Shown: positions 1-7,756 of the stretch, piece by piece
Numbering within the stretch: position 1 is the first letter of the stretch
How the letters are laid out: every line of letters starts with the position of its first letter
Assembly: GCF_004363555.1 (NCBI RefSeq)
Contig: NZ_SNZJ01000027.1
Coordinates: 1 to 64,000, forward strand
Direction: 5' to 3'
DNA length: 64,000 bases
Source of the DNA: Halomonas ventosae
GTDB lineage: Bacteria > Pseudomonadota > Gammaproteobacteria > Pseudomonadales > Halomonadaceae
Translations under genes and position numbers: made by a program
Notes under the pieces: generated by a model
The model's input: the letters and a program-made list of their open reading frames with translations, nothing else
Told to the model about the DNA's origin: nothing
Databases searched by the model: none

Positions 1-96
1 AAGCGGCCAAGCGGCCAAGCGGCCAAGCGGCCAAGCGGCCAAGCGGCCAAGCGGCCAAGCGGCCAAGCGGCCAAGCGGCCAAGCGGCCAAGCGGCT
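1..96. repeat. 8-bp tandem repeat, 12 copies
   Basis: Twelve head-to-tail copies of AAGCGGCC run from the first base of the window; eleven are perfect and the last ends in T instead of C. The array may extend beyond the window edge. It lies downstream of the 3-hydroxybutyrate dehydrogenase gene and its terminator, so it is intergenic on the visible side. An 8-bp unit is not a multiple of three, so copy-number change would shift any frame crossing it, but no coding frame is evident. Confidence 0.97.
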
Positions 97-120
97 GGCA
101 GGATAAGCCCACCACAGCAA

Positions 121-156
121 AAGCAACCCCGAAGGCTCCCACCTTCGGGGTTGCTT
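121..156 (-). terminator. Rho-independent terminator of bdhA
   Basis: A perfect 15-bp inverted repeat (arm AAGCAACCCCGAAGG) with a 6-nt loop lies 43 bases past the bdhA stop on the minus strand. On that strand the 3-prime arm ends in a run of four T, as expected for an intrinsic terminator. Confidence 0.85.
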
Positions 157-198
157 GTAGCTCGGCGCTTGTCGCTCGGCGCTCCCGGCGAAGCCGGG

Positions 199-969
199 CT
201 ATTGCGCCGTCCAGCCCAGGTCGATGTTCCAGCTCGCGCCGGTGACGGCCCCGGCGAGATCGGAGGCCAGGTAGCCGACCAGCTCGGCCACCTCGGCGGG
301 CTCGATGAGGCGCTTCACGGCCGCGTTCTTGAGCATGATCTTCTCGATCACCTCCTGCTCCTCCATGCCGTGCATCCTCGCCTGGTCGGCGATCTGGTTG
401 TCGACCAGCGGGGTCTTGACATAGGCGGGACAGATGGCATTGGCGGTGATGCCCTGGCTGCCGCCCTCCAGCGCCGCGGTCTTGGTCAGGCCGATCATGC
501 CGTGCTTGGCGCTGATGTAGGCCGACTTGCCCGGCGAGGCCACCTGGGCATGGACCGAGGCGATGTTGACGATGCGCCCCCAGCCGTTCTCGCGCATGGA
601 GGGCCAGGCGGCCTGGGTGAGCAGGAAGGGTGCCGTGAGCATCAGGTCGATGATCTGGCGCCACTTCTCCTCAGGGAACTCCTCGATGGGCGAGACATGC
701 TGGATGCCGGCGTTGTTGACCAGGATGTCGACACGCCCGAAGCGCTTGACCGCCTCGGCCACCGCCGCCTTGCAGGCCTCGCCGTCGGTGAGGTCGGCCT
801 GGAAGAAGGCGGCACCCGCCTGCTCGGCGACCTCCTTACCTGCCGGGTTGAAGTCCACGGCCAGCACCTGGTGGCCCTGCTCGCAGAAATGGCGAACCAC
901 GGCCTCGCCGATGCCGCTGCTGGTGCCGGTGACCAGGGCGACGCGGGGGGTGGAAGCGTTGGCGGTCAT
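199..969 (-). CDS. bdhA: 3-hydroxybutyrate dehydrogenase (SDR family)
   Basis: The 256-residue product is a classical short-chain dehydrogenase that should interconvert (R)-3-hydroxybutyrate and acetoacetate with NAD, in the cytosol. Visible motifs are the N-terminal cofactor loop TGTSSGIG, the NNAG strand motif, the catalytic Ser, and YISAK holding the Tyr and Lys. The segment SVHAQVASPGKSAYISAKHG and the C-terminal GASWNIDLGWTAQ are typical of PHB-cycle 3-hydroxybutyrate dehydrogenases. The start at 969 was chosen because a GAGGAG ribosome site precedes it; an open frame continues 24 codons upstream without a comparable site. With scoAB nearby (6.1-7.6 kb) it would route PHB-derived hydroxybutyrate to acetoacetyl-CoA. 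Confidence 0.92.
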   Translation of the reverse strand: MTANASTPRVALVTGTSSGIGEAVVRHFCEQGHQVLAVDFNPAGKEVAEQAGAAFFQADLTDGEACKAAVAEAVKRFGRVDILVNNAGIQHVSPIEEFPEEKWRQIIDLMLTAPFLLTQAAWPSMRENGWGRIVNIASVHAQVASPGKSAYISAKHGMIGLTKTAALEGGSQGITANAICPAYVKTPLVDNQIADQARMHGMEEQEVIEKIMLKNAAVKRLIEPAEVAELVGYLASDLAGAVTGASWNIDLGWTAQ

Positions 970-1091
970 GCGTGACTCCTCTGTCCTGTGAACCGGGCCG
1001 GGGCGGCACCGGGCAGGCCGCTCATGGGCCCGGGGTGGCATGGTCGATCTCCGCCACCAGCATAAGGCGGATGACGCAGCGCGTCATCCGC

Positions 1092-1526
1092 TCAGGGGCT
1101 CGGTGGTTCCGGCGTCATGACCCGCTCCATCAGCTGCTGGGCGAGACGGCTGCCCTCCTGCAGGGAGCCGACGTCGGAGAGGTCGTCGAGCAGCTCGCAG
1201 CGCCACCACCAGTCCATCTCGCCCAGGGATTCGAGCACGAAGGGATAGCGTCCCGAGGGCAGTGCCAGCGTCAGCTGCGCCGCGGTGGGCCGCGGCACGG
1301 CCGGTTCGTCGAGGGCCAGGGCCAGCGAGAGCGAGACGGGCGTGACCAGGGCCCCGAGCAGCCCGCGGCGGCCGTCCTCGAGCGAATGGGGCTGGAAGCA
1401 GAGGGCATCCACGCCCAGTCGCGGATTGAAGCGGGGCTCGCGCTTGGCGGCCATGAGGTGGCGGTGGCGCCAGGCCTCGGCCAGCTGGCGCAGCCGGGCA
1501 TACTGGTCGGCGGTCAGGGCCTGCAT
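1092..1526 (-). CDS. HybE-like [NiFe]-hydrogenase assembly chaperone family protein, orphan
   Basis: The 144-residue protein has the HybE/HupJ-family layout: FNPRLGVDAL near residue 33, a GLLGALVTPVSLSL segment, LPSGRYPF, and a C-terminal region rich in aromatic and acidic residues (MDWWWRCELLDDLSD). In the family these proteins help mature the hydrogenase large or small subunit. No hydrogenase or hyp gene lies in this window, so the role here is unclear. The start is supported by a GGAGG site upstream. It has no signal peptide or membrane segment. Family assignment rests on motif order only. Confidence 0.7.
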   Translation of the reverse strand: MQALTADQYARLRQLAEAWRHRHLMAAKREPRFNPRLGVDALCFQPHSLEDGRRGLLGALVTPVSLSLALALDEPAVPRPTAAQLTLALPSGRYPFVLESLGEMDWWWRCELLDDLSDVGSLQEGSRLAQQLMERVMTPEPPSP

Positions 1527-1637
1527 GGTGTCCTCCAGGGCGACGGGGGCGCCAGTATAGCCGCCGCGTCAGGCATTCGGCAGGGGCAGGACGAGCTGCT
1601 AGCATGAAGGGCCGATTCCCCCTGCCGAGGAGCTGCC

Positions 1638-2456
1638 ATGACCCCCGCCCAGCGACTGGAGATCGCCGTCGACATCGCCCACGAGGCCGGCCGGATGATC
1701 GTCGAGGCCCGTGAGCGCCAGGTCTTCGGCCATCGCTACAAGCATGGCCACGAGCTGGTCACCGATACCGACGTCGAGGTGGACACGCGCATCGGCGAGC
1801 GTCTCGAGCAGCACTTCGCCGGGGAGGCGCGCCTCAGCGAGGAACTGGCTCCGGATCGCGAGGTGCTGGCCAGCCCCCGGGCGCTGTGGGTGGTGGATCC
1901 CATCGACGGCACGGTCAACTTCGCCCATGGCCTGCGCCATGTGGCGGTATCCATCGGCTGGGCCAGCCAGGGCCGCACCCGCCTGGGCGTGGTACATGCC
2001 CCTTTCCTGGGCGAGACCTTCACCGCGCTCGACGGCCAGGGGGCCTGGCGCAACGGCGAGGCGATCCATGCCAGCCGCACCAGCGACATGGCCCATGCCC
2101 TGGTGGGGACCGGCTTCCCCTACCGCCGCGACAGCCGCCCGCCGCTGCTGCGTCGCCTCACCGCCGTGCTGGCCCACTGCCAGGACGTGCGTCGCAACGG
2201 CTCGGCGGCCCTGGACCTGTGCGACGTGGCCTGCGGCCGACTCGATGCCTACTACGAGAGCGTCTCTCCCTGGGATTGCGCCGCCGGCTGGCTGATCGCC
2301 CGGGAGGCGGGCGCCCGCACCGGCCACCTCTATCCCGGGCCGGCGGGGATTCCCGAGGACCTCTACGGCGAGAACCTGCTGGTCACCAGCCCCGGCATCC
2401 ATGACGCACTGGGCGCCCTGCTGCGCCGGGCCGATGCCGGGGAGCTCGAGCCCTGA
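1638..2456 (+). CDS. Inositol monophosphatase family protein (SuhB/IMPase-like)
   Basis: The 272-residue product is a Mg-dependent phosphatase of the IMPase superfamily. The metal-binding signature WVVDPIDGTVNF is at about 84-95 (Asp87, Asp90), an upstream SEEL glutamate at about 68-70, and the second signature SPWDCAAGWLIAREAGA near the C-terminus. The length is that of SuhB-type enzymes (about 265-275). It could act on inositol-1-phosphate or related sugar phosphates; SuhB homologues also take part in rRNA antitermination. It stands alone between the divergent HybE-like gene and grxA, with a GAGGAG site before the ATG. The substrate cannot be fixed from sequence. Confidence 0.88.
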   Translation: MTPAQRLEIAVDIAHEAGRMIVEARERQVFGHRYKHGHELVTDTDVEVDTRIGERLEQHFAGEARLSEELAPDREVLASPRALWVVDPIDGTVNFAHGLRHVAVSIGWASQGRTRLGVVHAPFLGETFTALDGQGAWRNGEAIHASRTSDMAHALVGTGFPYRRDSRPPLLRRLTAVLAHCQDVRRNGSAALDLCDVACGRLDAYYESVSPWDCAAGWLIAREAGARTGHLYPGPAGIPEDLYGENLLVTSPGIHDALGALLRRADAGELEP

Positions 2457-2503
2457 ATGGCGCACGCCATAGGGCGGCACGATCACCGCACAAGGCGGCG
2501 ACT

Positions 2504-2523
2504 ATTGGCGGATCGCCGCCAAT
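2504..2523 (+). terminator. Short hairpin after the IMPase gene
   Basis: Perfect 8-bp arms (ATTGGCGG / CCGCCAAT) with a 4-nt loop lie 47 bases past the stop. There is no T-run after it, so termination is only a possibility; it also lies just upstream of grxA. Confidence 0.35.
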
Positions 2524-2591
2524 TCCGTCACACTGTTAGGTCTTTTTCCCGGATCCCTCTTTACGCACCCTGACGTGCAAGGAGTCGCTGC

Positions 2592-2861
2592 ATGTTCGTC
2601 GTCATCTTCGGTCGCCCCGCCTGCCCCTTCTGCGACCGAGCCAAGGCCCTTGCCGCCCGGCTGGAGAGTGCCGGGGCCATCGAGGGTCACCGCTATGTCG
2701 ATATCCATGCCGAAGGCATCACCAAGGCCGACATGGAGAAGACCATCGGCAAGCCGGTGCATACCGTGCCGCAGATCTTCGTCGACCAGACCCATGTCGG
2801 CGGCTTCACCGAGTTCGACCGCTACGTGCGTGACCAGGCCCTGCTGACCGTCTCGGGCTGA
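2592..2861 (+). CDS. grxA: Glutaredoxin 1 (GrxA)
   Basis: The 89-residue product matches the GrxA type: N-terminal VVIFGRPACPFC with active-site Cys11 and Cys14, YVDIHAEGITKADMEKTIGKPVHTVPQIFVD with the cis-proline TVP loop, and the GG of VGGFTEFD that binds glutathione. It reduces protein and ribonucleotide-reductase disulfides with glutathione in the cytosol. The redox motif is CPFC, where E. coli GrxA has CPYC. AAGGAGTCGCTGC directly precedes the ATG. It appears monocistronic, with a hairpin behind it. Confidence 0.93.
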   Translation: MFVVIFGRPACPFCDRAKALAARLESAGAIEGHRYVDIHAEGITKADMEKTIGKPVHTVPQIFVDQTHVGGFTEFDRYVRDQALLTVSG

Positions 2862-2885
2862 GCCGCCAGGCCCACGTCGCCCCCT

Positions 2886-2916
2886 GACGCCGCCATCCCG
2901 CCCGGGAGGCGGCGTC
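2886..2916 (+). terminator. Putative terminator after grxA
   Basis: Nine-base arms GACGCCGCC / GGCGGCGTC enclose a 13-nt loop, 25 bases past the grxA stop. The following bases are T/C rich rather than a pure T-run. Confidence 0.5.
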
Positions 2917-2967
2917 GTCGTCCCCGGCGGTGCTACCCTTGGAGCAGCCCCCTGCCTGGAGCCGCCC

Positions 2968-3939
2968 ATGGACCGTCCCCTCACCGCGCCAGACCCCGAC
3001 CGCCACTGGCACCAGACCGGTGCCCAGCATCGCCGGCTCATCGAGGCCACCCGCGACCTGTCGCCGCTGCGCACCGCGGTGGTCCACCCCTGCGACGCGC
3101 CGTCGCTGGCAGGAGCCCTGGCCGCCTGGCGCGAGGGGCTGATCGAGCCGCTGCTGGTCGGCCCCCGGGCCCGCATCGAGGCCGCCGCCGAGGCACTGGG
3201 CGAGAGCCTCGACGCCTTGCAGCTGATCGACACGCCCCACAGCCATGCCTCGGCGGAGAGCGCCGTGCGCCTCGCCGCCGACGGGGAGGCGGAGGCGCTG
3301 ATGAAGGGCGCCCTGCATACCGATGAATTGATGAGCGCGGCGGTCGCCCGGCAGGCAGGACTGCGTACCGAACGCCAGATGAGCCATGTCTATGCCCTGG
3401 ACGTCCCCAGCTACCCCCGCCCGCTGCTGATCTCCGATGCCGCCCTGCACATCGCGCCGGACCTGGCCACCAAGGCCGACATCATCCAGAACGCCATCGA
3501 CCTGGCCCGTGCCATCGGCATCGACCGACCGCGGGTGGCCGTGCTCTCGGCGGTGGAGACGGTGCGCGCCACCCTGCCCTCCACCATCGAGGCCGCGGCG
3601 CTTTGCAAGATGGCCGAGCGCGGCCAGATCGAGGGCGGCGTGCTCGACGGCCCGCTGGCCATCGACAACGCCGTCTCCCTGAGCGCCGCCCGCCAGAAGG
3701 GACTCGACTCAGCGGTGGCCGGCCAGGCCGACATCCTGATCGCCCCGGACCTCGAGGCCGCCAACATGGTCGCCAAGCTGCTGATCCATCTGGCTGGCGC
3801 CCAGGCCGCGGGGCTGGTGGCCGGCGCCCGGGTGCCGATCATGCTCACCAGCCGCGCCGACGACGTGGAGACGCGGCTGGCCTCCGCCGCCCTGGCCCAG
3901 CTGCTGGTGCGCCGTCAGGGCGAGGCGACCGCGCCATGA
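2968..3939 (+). CDS. pta: Phosphate acetyltransferase (short PTA/PTB type)
   Basis: The 323-residue protein consists essentially of one phosphate acetyl/butyryltransferase domain, lacking the long N-terminal DRTGG and dethiobiotin-synthetase-like part of E. coli Pta. Recognisable segments are EALMKGALHTDELMSAAV, SHVYALDVPSYPRPLLISDAALHIAPDL, GPLAIDNAVS and ADILIAPDLEAANMVAKLL, which form the CoA/acetyl-phosphate site in this family. It would exchange acetyl-CoA (or another short acyl-CoA) with acyl phosphate. The gene overlaps ackA by an ATGA junction, so the two are translationally coupled. Butyryl specificity is an alternative that sequence alone does not exclude. Confidence 0.88.
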   Translation: MDRPLTAPDPDRHWHQTGAQHRRLIEATRDLSPLRTAVVHPCDAPSLAGALAAWREGLIEPLLVGPRARIEAAAEALGESLDALQLIDTPHSHASAESAVRLAADGEAEALMKGALHTDELMSAAVARQAGLRTERQMSHVYALDVPSYPRPLLISDAALHIAPDLATKADIIQNAIDLARAIGIDRPRVAVLSAVETVRATLPSTIEAAALCKMAERGQIEGGVLDGPLAIDNAVSLSAARQKGLDSAVAGQADILIAPDLEAANMVAKLLIHLAGAQAAGLVAGARVPIMLTSRADDVETRLASAALAQLLVRRQGEATAP

Positions 3940-5093
3940 GCCGGGTCCTGGTTCTCAATGCCGGCTCGGCGACCCTCAAGTTCGGCCTCTACGAGGAGGC
4001 GGCGTGCGAGCTGCGCGGGGTAGTGGAGCGCATCGGCGAGGCCCCGGCGCTGCGGCTGGTCAGCGGGGATCTCGATACCGCCGGCTTCCTCCCGGCGGAG
4101 AGCGGCCACGCCGCCGTGGCCGAGGCGCTGCTCGACTGGCTGGGCACCCATCTCGACCTCGGGGGGCTCGTGGGTGTCGGCCACCGGGTGGTCCACGGCG
4201 GCATCCGGCTGGCCGAACCGGTCCGCCTGGATGCCGACCGGCTGGCCTACCTGGAACGCCTGGAGCCCCTGGCCCCCCTGCACCAGCCCCAGTCACTGGC
4301 GATCATTCGCGACCTGCTGTCACGCCACCCGAGGCTGCCCCAGGTCGCCTGTTTCGACACCGCCTTCCACCGCAGCCAGCCGCGGATCCGGCAGCTCTTC
4401 GCCCTGCCCCGGCATCTCGCGGACGAGGGGGTGCTGCGCTATGGCTTCCACGGTCTCTCCTATGCCCACGTGGCCCGGCAGCTGCCGGTGGTGGTCGGTG
4501 AGGCAGCCGCACGCGGCAGGGTGGTGGTGGCCCACCTGGGCCAGGGGTGCAGCCTCTGCGCACTGGAGAACGGCCGGAGCGTGGCGACCTCGATGGGCTT
4601 CACGGCGCTCGACGGCATGATGATGGGCAGCCGCTGCGGCCGCCTCGATCCCGGCGTGGTGCTCTACCTGCAGCAGCAGCGAGGCATGAGCGTCGCCGAG
4701 GTGGAGCGGATGCTCTACCACGACAGCGGCCTGCTCGGTGTCTCGGGGGTCTCCGCCGACATGCGTGACCTGCTGGAGAGCCCCTCGCCCCGTGCCGAGG
4801 AGGCGGTGGCGCTGTTCATCGACCGGCTGCTGGGAGAGATCGGCGCCCTGGTGGCACTGCTCGGTGGGCTCGATGCGCTGGTCTTCACCGGCGGCATCGG
4901 CGAGCACGCCGCCGAGATCCGTGCCCGTACCCTCCATGCCATGGAATGGCTCGGCATCCGCCTCGACCCACCCGCCAATGACCGCCATGCCCTGCGCATC
5001 GACGCCGGGCGAGGCCCGGCCGTGGCCGTGATCCCCACCGACGAGGAGGGCGAGATGGCCCGCGGTACCCTCGCCTGCCTCGGGCCGGGATGA
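3936..5093 (+). CDS. ackA: Acetate kinase (acetate/propionate family)
   Basis: The 385-residue kinase belongs to the ASKHA fold: N-terminal VLNAGSATLKFGLY phosphate loop, GHRVVHGG, CFDTAFH, RYGFHGLSY, FTGGIGEHAAEIR and IPTDEEGEMAR. It converts acyl phosphate and ADP to acid and ATP. Two normally stiff motifs are altered: HLGNGAS reads HLGQGCS, and MGTRSGDIDP reads MGSRCGRLDP, although the catalytic Arg is kept. The start at 3936 overlaps the pta stop; the frame is open further upstream, but that part is the pta gene in another frame. A related acyl kinase is possible. Confidence 0.88.
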   Translation: MSRVLVLNAGSATLKFGLYEEAACELRGVVERIGEAPALRLVSGDLDTAGFLPAESGHAAVAEALLDWLGTHLDLGGLVGVGHRVVHGGIRLAEPVRLDADRLAYLERLEPLAPLHQPQSLAIIRDLLSRHPRLPQVACFDTAFHRSQPRIRQLFALPRHLADEGVLRYGFHGLSYAHVARQLPVVVGEAAARGRVVVAHLGQGCSLCALENGRSVATSMGFTALDGMMMGSRCGRLDPGVVLYLQQQRGMSVAEVERMLYHDSGLLGVSGVSADMRDLLESPSPRAEEAVALFIDRLLGEIGALVALLGGLDALVFTGGIGEHAAEIRARTLHAMEWLGIRLDPPANDRHALRIDAGRGPAVAVIPTDEEGEMARGTLACLGPG

Positions 5094-5200
5094 TCCCGCC
5101 ACGACGAACGTCTTCCCCGCGTTGAATGCCGCAACAGGTCCGCTGCCTATACTGGCGGCGTGCAGGCGCACAGGGCATCACGACAGAGGGACAAGGCACG

Positions 5201-5968
5201 ATGCAACGGGAAGAGTTCGTCCAGCAGCTGTGGCTGGACTATATCCACCAGCATCCGGACGTGGGCGGACTGCGGCTCTGGCCCGTGGAGGCGCCGGCGG
5301 AGTACCTGGCAATCCTGACCCTGAACCATGGCCCCTGGGCCATGGAGGCCCTGCTGCCGACCCTGGTGCGCTACGGCTATCGGCCGCACCAGCGCTACGC
5401 CATGGCCGATCGCGGCCTGCTTGCCACCCTGTTCACCGCCCCGGACGACGGCGCCTGGGTGCTGCTCGCCGAGCTCCAGCTCGGCACCCTCTCGCGCCAG
5501 CCCCGCGAGCGTCTCCAGCGGCTGGTCGGCAACGCCGACCCCCGCGAGGCCCGCAGCCAGGCGCTGCTCTGCCACGGTCGCCCCTGGCCGATGCCCGACT
5601 GGGACACCTATCTGGCCCTGCACCAGGCCCACCCGCTGGCCGGCTGGCTATCGGTGATGGGGCCGCGGATGCATCACGCCGGCTTCGACTGCCAGCGCCT
5701 GGGGCACGACATCGTCACCCTCGACGGCCAGCTGCGCCAGGCCGGCCTCGCCGGCAGTAGCGGCCGCCACCACGGCCTCTTTCCCGTCTCGCCGCTGCTC
5801 GACTACCGCTTCTACGCCACCAGCTCCCGGCGCCTGGCCTTCGCCGAGGGTGACGAGCATCGCGTCGGCCTCGGCGGGCTCGCCCTCGTCCAGAAGCAGG
5901 TCAGCGCCAACCAGGAACGCGCCGCCGAGCTGCTGCTCCCTCACCACACCCGCTGCGAGCTCTCCTGA
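5201..5968 (+). CDS. DUF1338 family protein (2-oxoadipate dioxygenase-like fold)
   Basis: The 255-residue protein resembles the DUF1338 family, whose studied member HglS is an iron-dependent 2-oxoadipate dioxygenase/decarboxylase of the VOC-like superfamily. Matching features in order are LTLNHGP with a candidate metal His near residue 43, GWLSVMGPRMHHAGFD, and a C-terminal segment with LAFAEGDEHRVGLGG. At 255 residues it is much shorter than E. coli YdcJ (about 447), so substrate and activity are open. The ATG at 5201 follows an AGAGGGA site; an upstream in-frame ATG at 5126 has none. It has no operon partner. Confidence 0.65.
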   Translation: MQREEFVQQLWLDYIHQHPDVGGLRLWPVEAPAEYLAILTLNHGPWAMEALLPTLVRYGYRPHQRYAMADRGLLATLFTAPDDGAWVLLAELQLGTLSRQPRERLQRLVGNADPREARSQALLCHGRPWPMPDWDTYLALHQAHPLAGWLSVMGPRMHHAGFDCQRLGHDIVTLDGQLRQAGLAGSSGRHHGLFPVSPLLDYRFYATSSRRLAFAEGDEHRVGLGGLALVQKQVSANQERAAELLLPHHTRCELS

Positions 5969-6102
5969 CTCCGGTCATCCACAGATTCTGTGGATAACGC
6001 TGTGCATTATCCCCCTGGAAGGGCGTCCCGGGCGGGAGGCCAGGGGGCCCGGCGCGATATGGTCAGTTTTTCGACACTCGTCCTTCGCACTCCCCAACGA
6101 GA

Positions 6103-6128
6103 GCGGCCCGGACAGGAGTCCGGGCCGC
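6103..6128 (-). terminator. Hairpin terminator after scoB
   Basis: Perfect 11-bp arms GCGGCCCGGAC / GTCCGGGCCGC with a 4-nt loop lie 23 bases past the scoB stop on the minus strand. No clear T-run follows. Confidence 0.6.
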
Positions 6129-6151
6129 AGGCCTTGCCGTCAACGGGGAGA

Positions 6152-6814
6152 TCACTCCTCGAAGGTCATCTCCGGGACATGGTCGGGCACCACCAGCTTG
6201 CCGGCGGTCAACTCCTTGATCTCCTCCACGGAGACGCCCGGGGCGCGCTCCTTGAGGTGGAAGGCGCCATCCTTGATCTCCAGGTAGGCGAGGTCGGTCA
6301 GCACCCGGTTGATGCAGCCCGCGCCGGTCAGCGGCAGGTTGCAGGACTCGAGCAGCTTGGACTCGCCATGCTTGGAGGCGTGGGTCATGGTGCAGATGAT
6401 GTTCTCGGCGCCGGCCACCAGGTCCATGGCGCCGCCCATGCCCTTGATCAGCTTGCCGGGGATCATCCAGGAGGCGATGTTGCCGTTCTGGTCCACCTCG
6501 AAGGCCCCCAGCACGGTCAGGTCCACGTGGCCACCGCGGATCATGGCGAAGGATTCGGCCGACGAGAAGATCGCCGCGCCTGGACGCGCCGTGACGGTCT
6601 GCTTGCCGGCATTGATCATGTCCGGGTCGACCTCCTCCTCGGTGGGGAAGCGCCCCATGCCCAGCAGGCCGTTCTCGGACTGCAGCATCACGTCGATGCC
6701 GTCGGGGATGTAGTTGGCCACCAGCGTCGGGATGCCGATGCCCAGGTTGACGTAGAAGCCGTCCTCGAGTTCGCGCGCCACGCGCATTGCCATCTGTTCG
6801 CGAGTCAGTGCCAT
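6152..6814 (-). CDS. scoB: 3-oxoacid CoA-transferase subunit B
   Basis: The 220-residue beta subunit carries LGIGIPTLVANY and QSENGLLGMG, in which the Glu forms the glutamyl-CoA thioester of family I CoA-transferases. It also has the glycine-rich IPGKLIKGMGGAMDLVAGA segment. With ScoA it transfers CoA from succinyl-CoA to acetoacetate, opening ketone bodies for thiolysis. The gene lies 57 bp downstream of scoA on the same strand with an AGAGG site, so the two form an operon ending in the 6103-6128 hairpin. Use of another acceptor acid, such as 3-oxoadipate, is less likely given bdhA nearby. Confidence 0.9.
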   Translation of the reverse strand: MALTREQMAMRVARELEDGFYVNLGIGIPTLVANYIPDGIDVMLQSENGLLGMGRFPTEEEVDPDMINAGKQTVTARPGAAIFSSAESFAMIRGGHVDLTVLGAFEVDQNGNIASWMIPGKLIKGMGGAMDLVAGAENIICTMTHASKHGESKLLESCNLPLTGAGCINRVLTDLAYLEIKDGAFHLKERAPGVSVEEIKELTAGKLVVPDHVPEMTFEE

Positions 6815-6871
6815 CTTGTTGCCTCTTGTGGTCGGTGGAGAAGCGGTCGTGGTGAAGCGTCGGGGCTCAGC

Positions 6872-7573
6872 TCAGCCCTCGCGCACGGTGCGCTTCTCGA
6901 TGCGCTTCTCGAAGGTGCCCTGGATAATGCGGTCGACGTAGATCCCCGGGGTGTGGATCTGGTCAGGCTTGAGCTCGCCGGGCTCGACGATCTCCTCGAC
7001 CTCGACCACGGTGATCTTGCCCGCGGTGGCGGCCAGGGGGTTGAAGTTCTGGGCGGTGTCGCGATAGACGACGTTGCCGTAGCGGTCTGCCTTCCAGCCC
7101 TTGACGATGGCGAAATCGCCCACCACCGACTCCTCGAGGATATAGTGGCGGCCGTTGAACTCGCGTACCTCCTTGCCCTCGCCGATCGGCGTGCCGTAGC
7201 CGGTGGCGGTATAGAAGGCGGGGATACCGGCGCCGCCGGCACGCATCTTCTCCGCCAGGGTACCCTGGGGCGTCAGGACCACCTCGATCTCGTCATTGAG
7301 CATCTGCTGCTCGAAGAGCGCGTTCTCGCCGACGTAGGAGGCATGGATACGGCTGATCTGCTTGTCTTCCAGCAGCAGGCCCAGGCCGAAGCCGTCGACA
7401 CCGCAGTTGTTGGACCATACCGTCAGGTCCTTGACGCCGCGGCGCTTGATCTCGGCGATCAGGTTCTCGGGGATGCCGCAGAGGCCGAAGCCGCCGGCGA
7501 TCACGGTCATGCCGCTCTCGATGCCGTCCATTGCCTCTTCGTAAGAATACACACGCTTGTCGAATCCGGCCAT
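6872..7573 (-). CDS. scoA: 3-oxoacid CoA-transferase subunit A
   Basis: The 233-residue alpha subunit shows the family start segment [40 protein letters not shown], the [29 protein letters not shown] motif and the [19 protein letters not shown] tail. It pairs with ScoB in the heterotetrameric cytosolic enzyme. The start follows a GAGG site. Upstream, a 12-bp tandem array (7592-7650) lies between this start and the divergent LysR gene, inside the likely leader or promoter. Confidence 0.9.
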   Translation of the reverse strand: MAGFDKRVYSYEEAMDGIESGMTVIAGGFGLCGIPENLIAEIKRRGVKDLTVWSNNCGVDGFGLGLLLEDKQISRIHASYVGENALFEQQMLNDEIEVVLTPQGTLAEKMRAGGAGIPAFYTATGYGTPIGEGKEVREFNGRHYILEESVVGDFAIVKGWKADRYGNVVYRDTAQNFNPLAATAGKITVVEVEEIVEPGELKPDQIHTPGIYVDRIIQGTFEKRIEKRTVREG

Positions 7574-7591
7574 AGTGGCGCCTCGCGTTGT

Positions 7592-7650
7592 TGTGGAGTG
7601 AACTGTGGAGTGAACTGTGGAGTGCGTTGTGGAGTGCGTTGTGGAGTGAG
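7592..7650. repeat. 12-bp tandem repeat, 5 copies, in the scoA leader
   Basis: Four full 12-bp units and one 11-base unit share the core TGTGGAGTG. The first two end in AAC, the next two in CGT, and the last in AG. The array starts 19 bases upstream of the scoA ATG on the minus strand, so it probably lies in the transcript leader or core promoter. Confidence 0.93.
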
Positions 7651-7756
7651 TGGACAGAATGTCAGGCCAGTGTTGCCGCTGCCAATATATTTGTTAAGTT
7701 TGTTTTATTTATTGATTGATCCGTTTTGCTGATAAATTGGACCTTGGTAGCATGCC

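Noticed and set aside
1-96. CRISPR array or origin iterons
   Set aside because: Units are 8 bp with no spacers, and no cas, repA or dnaA-box context is present; it is a simple tandem repeat.
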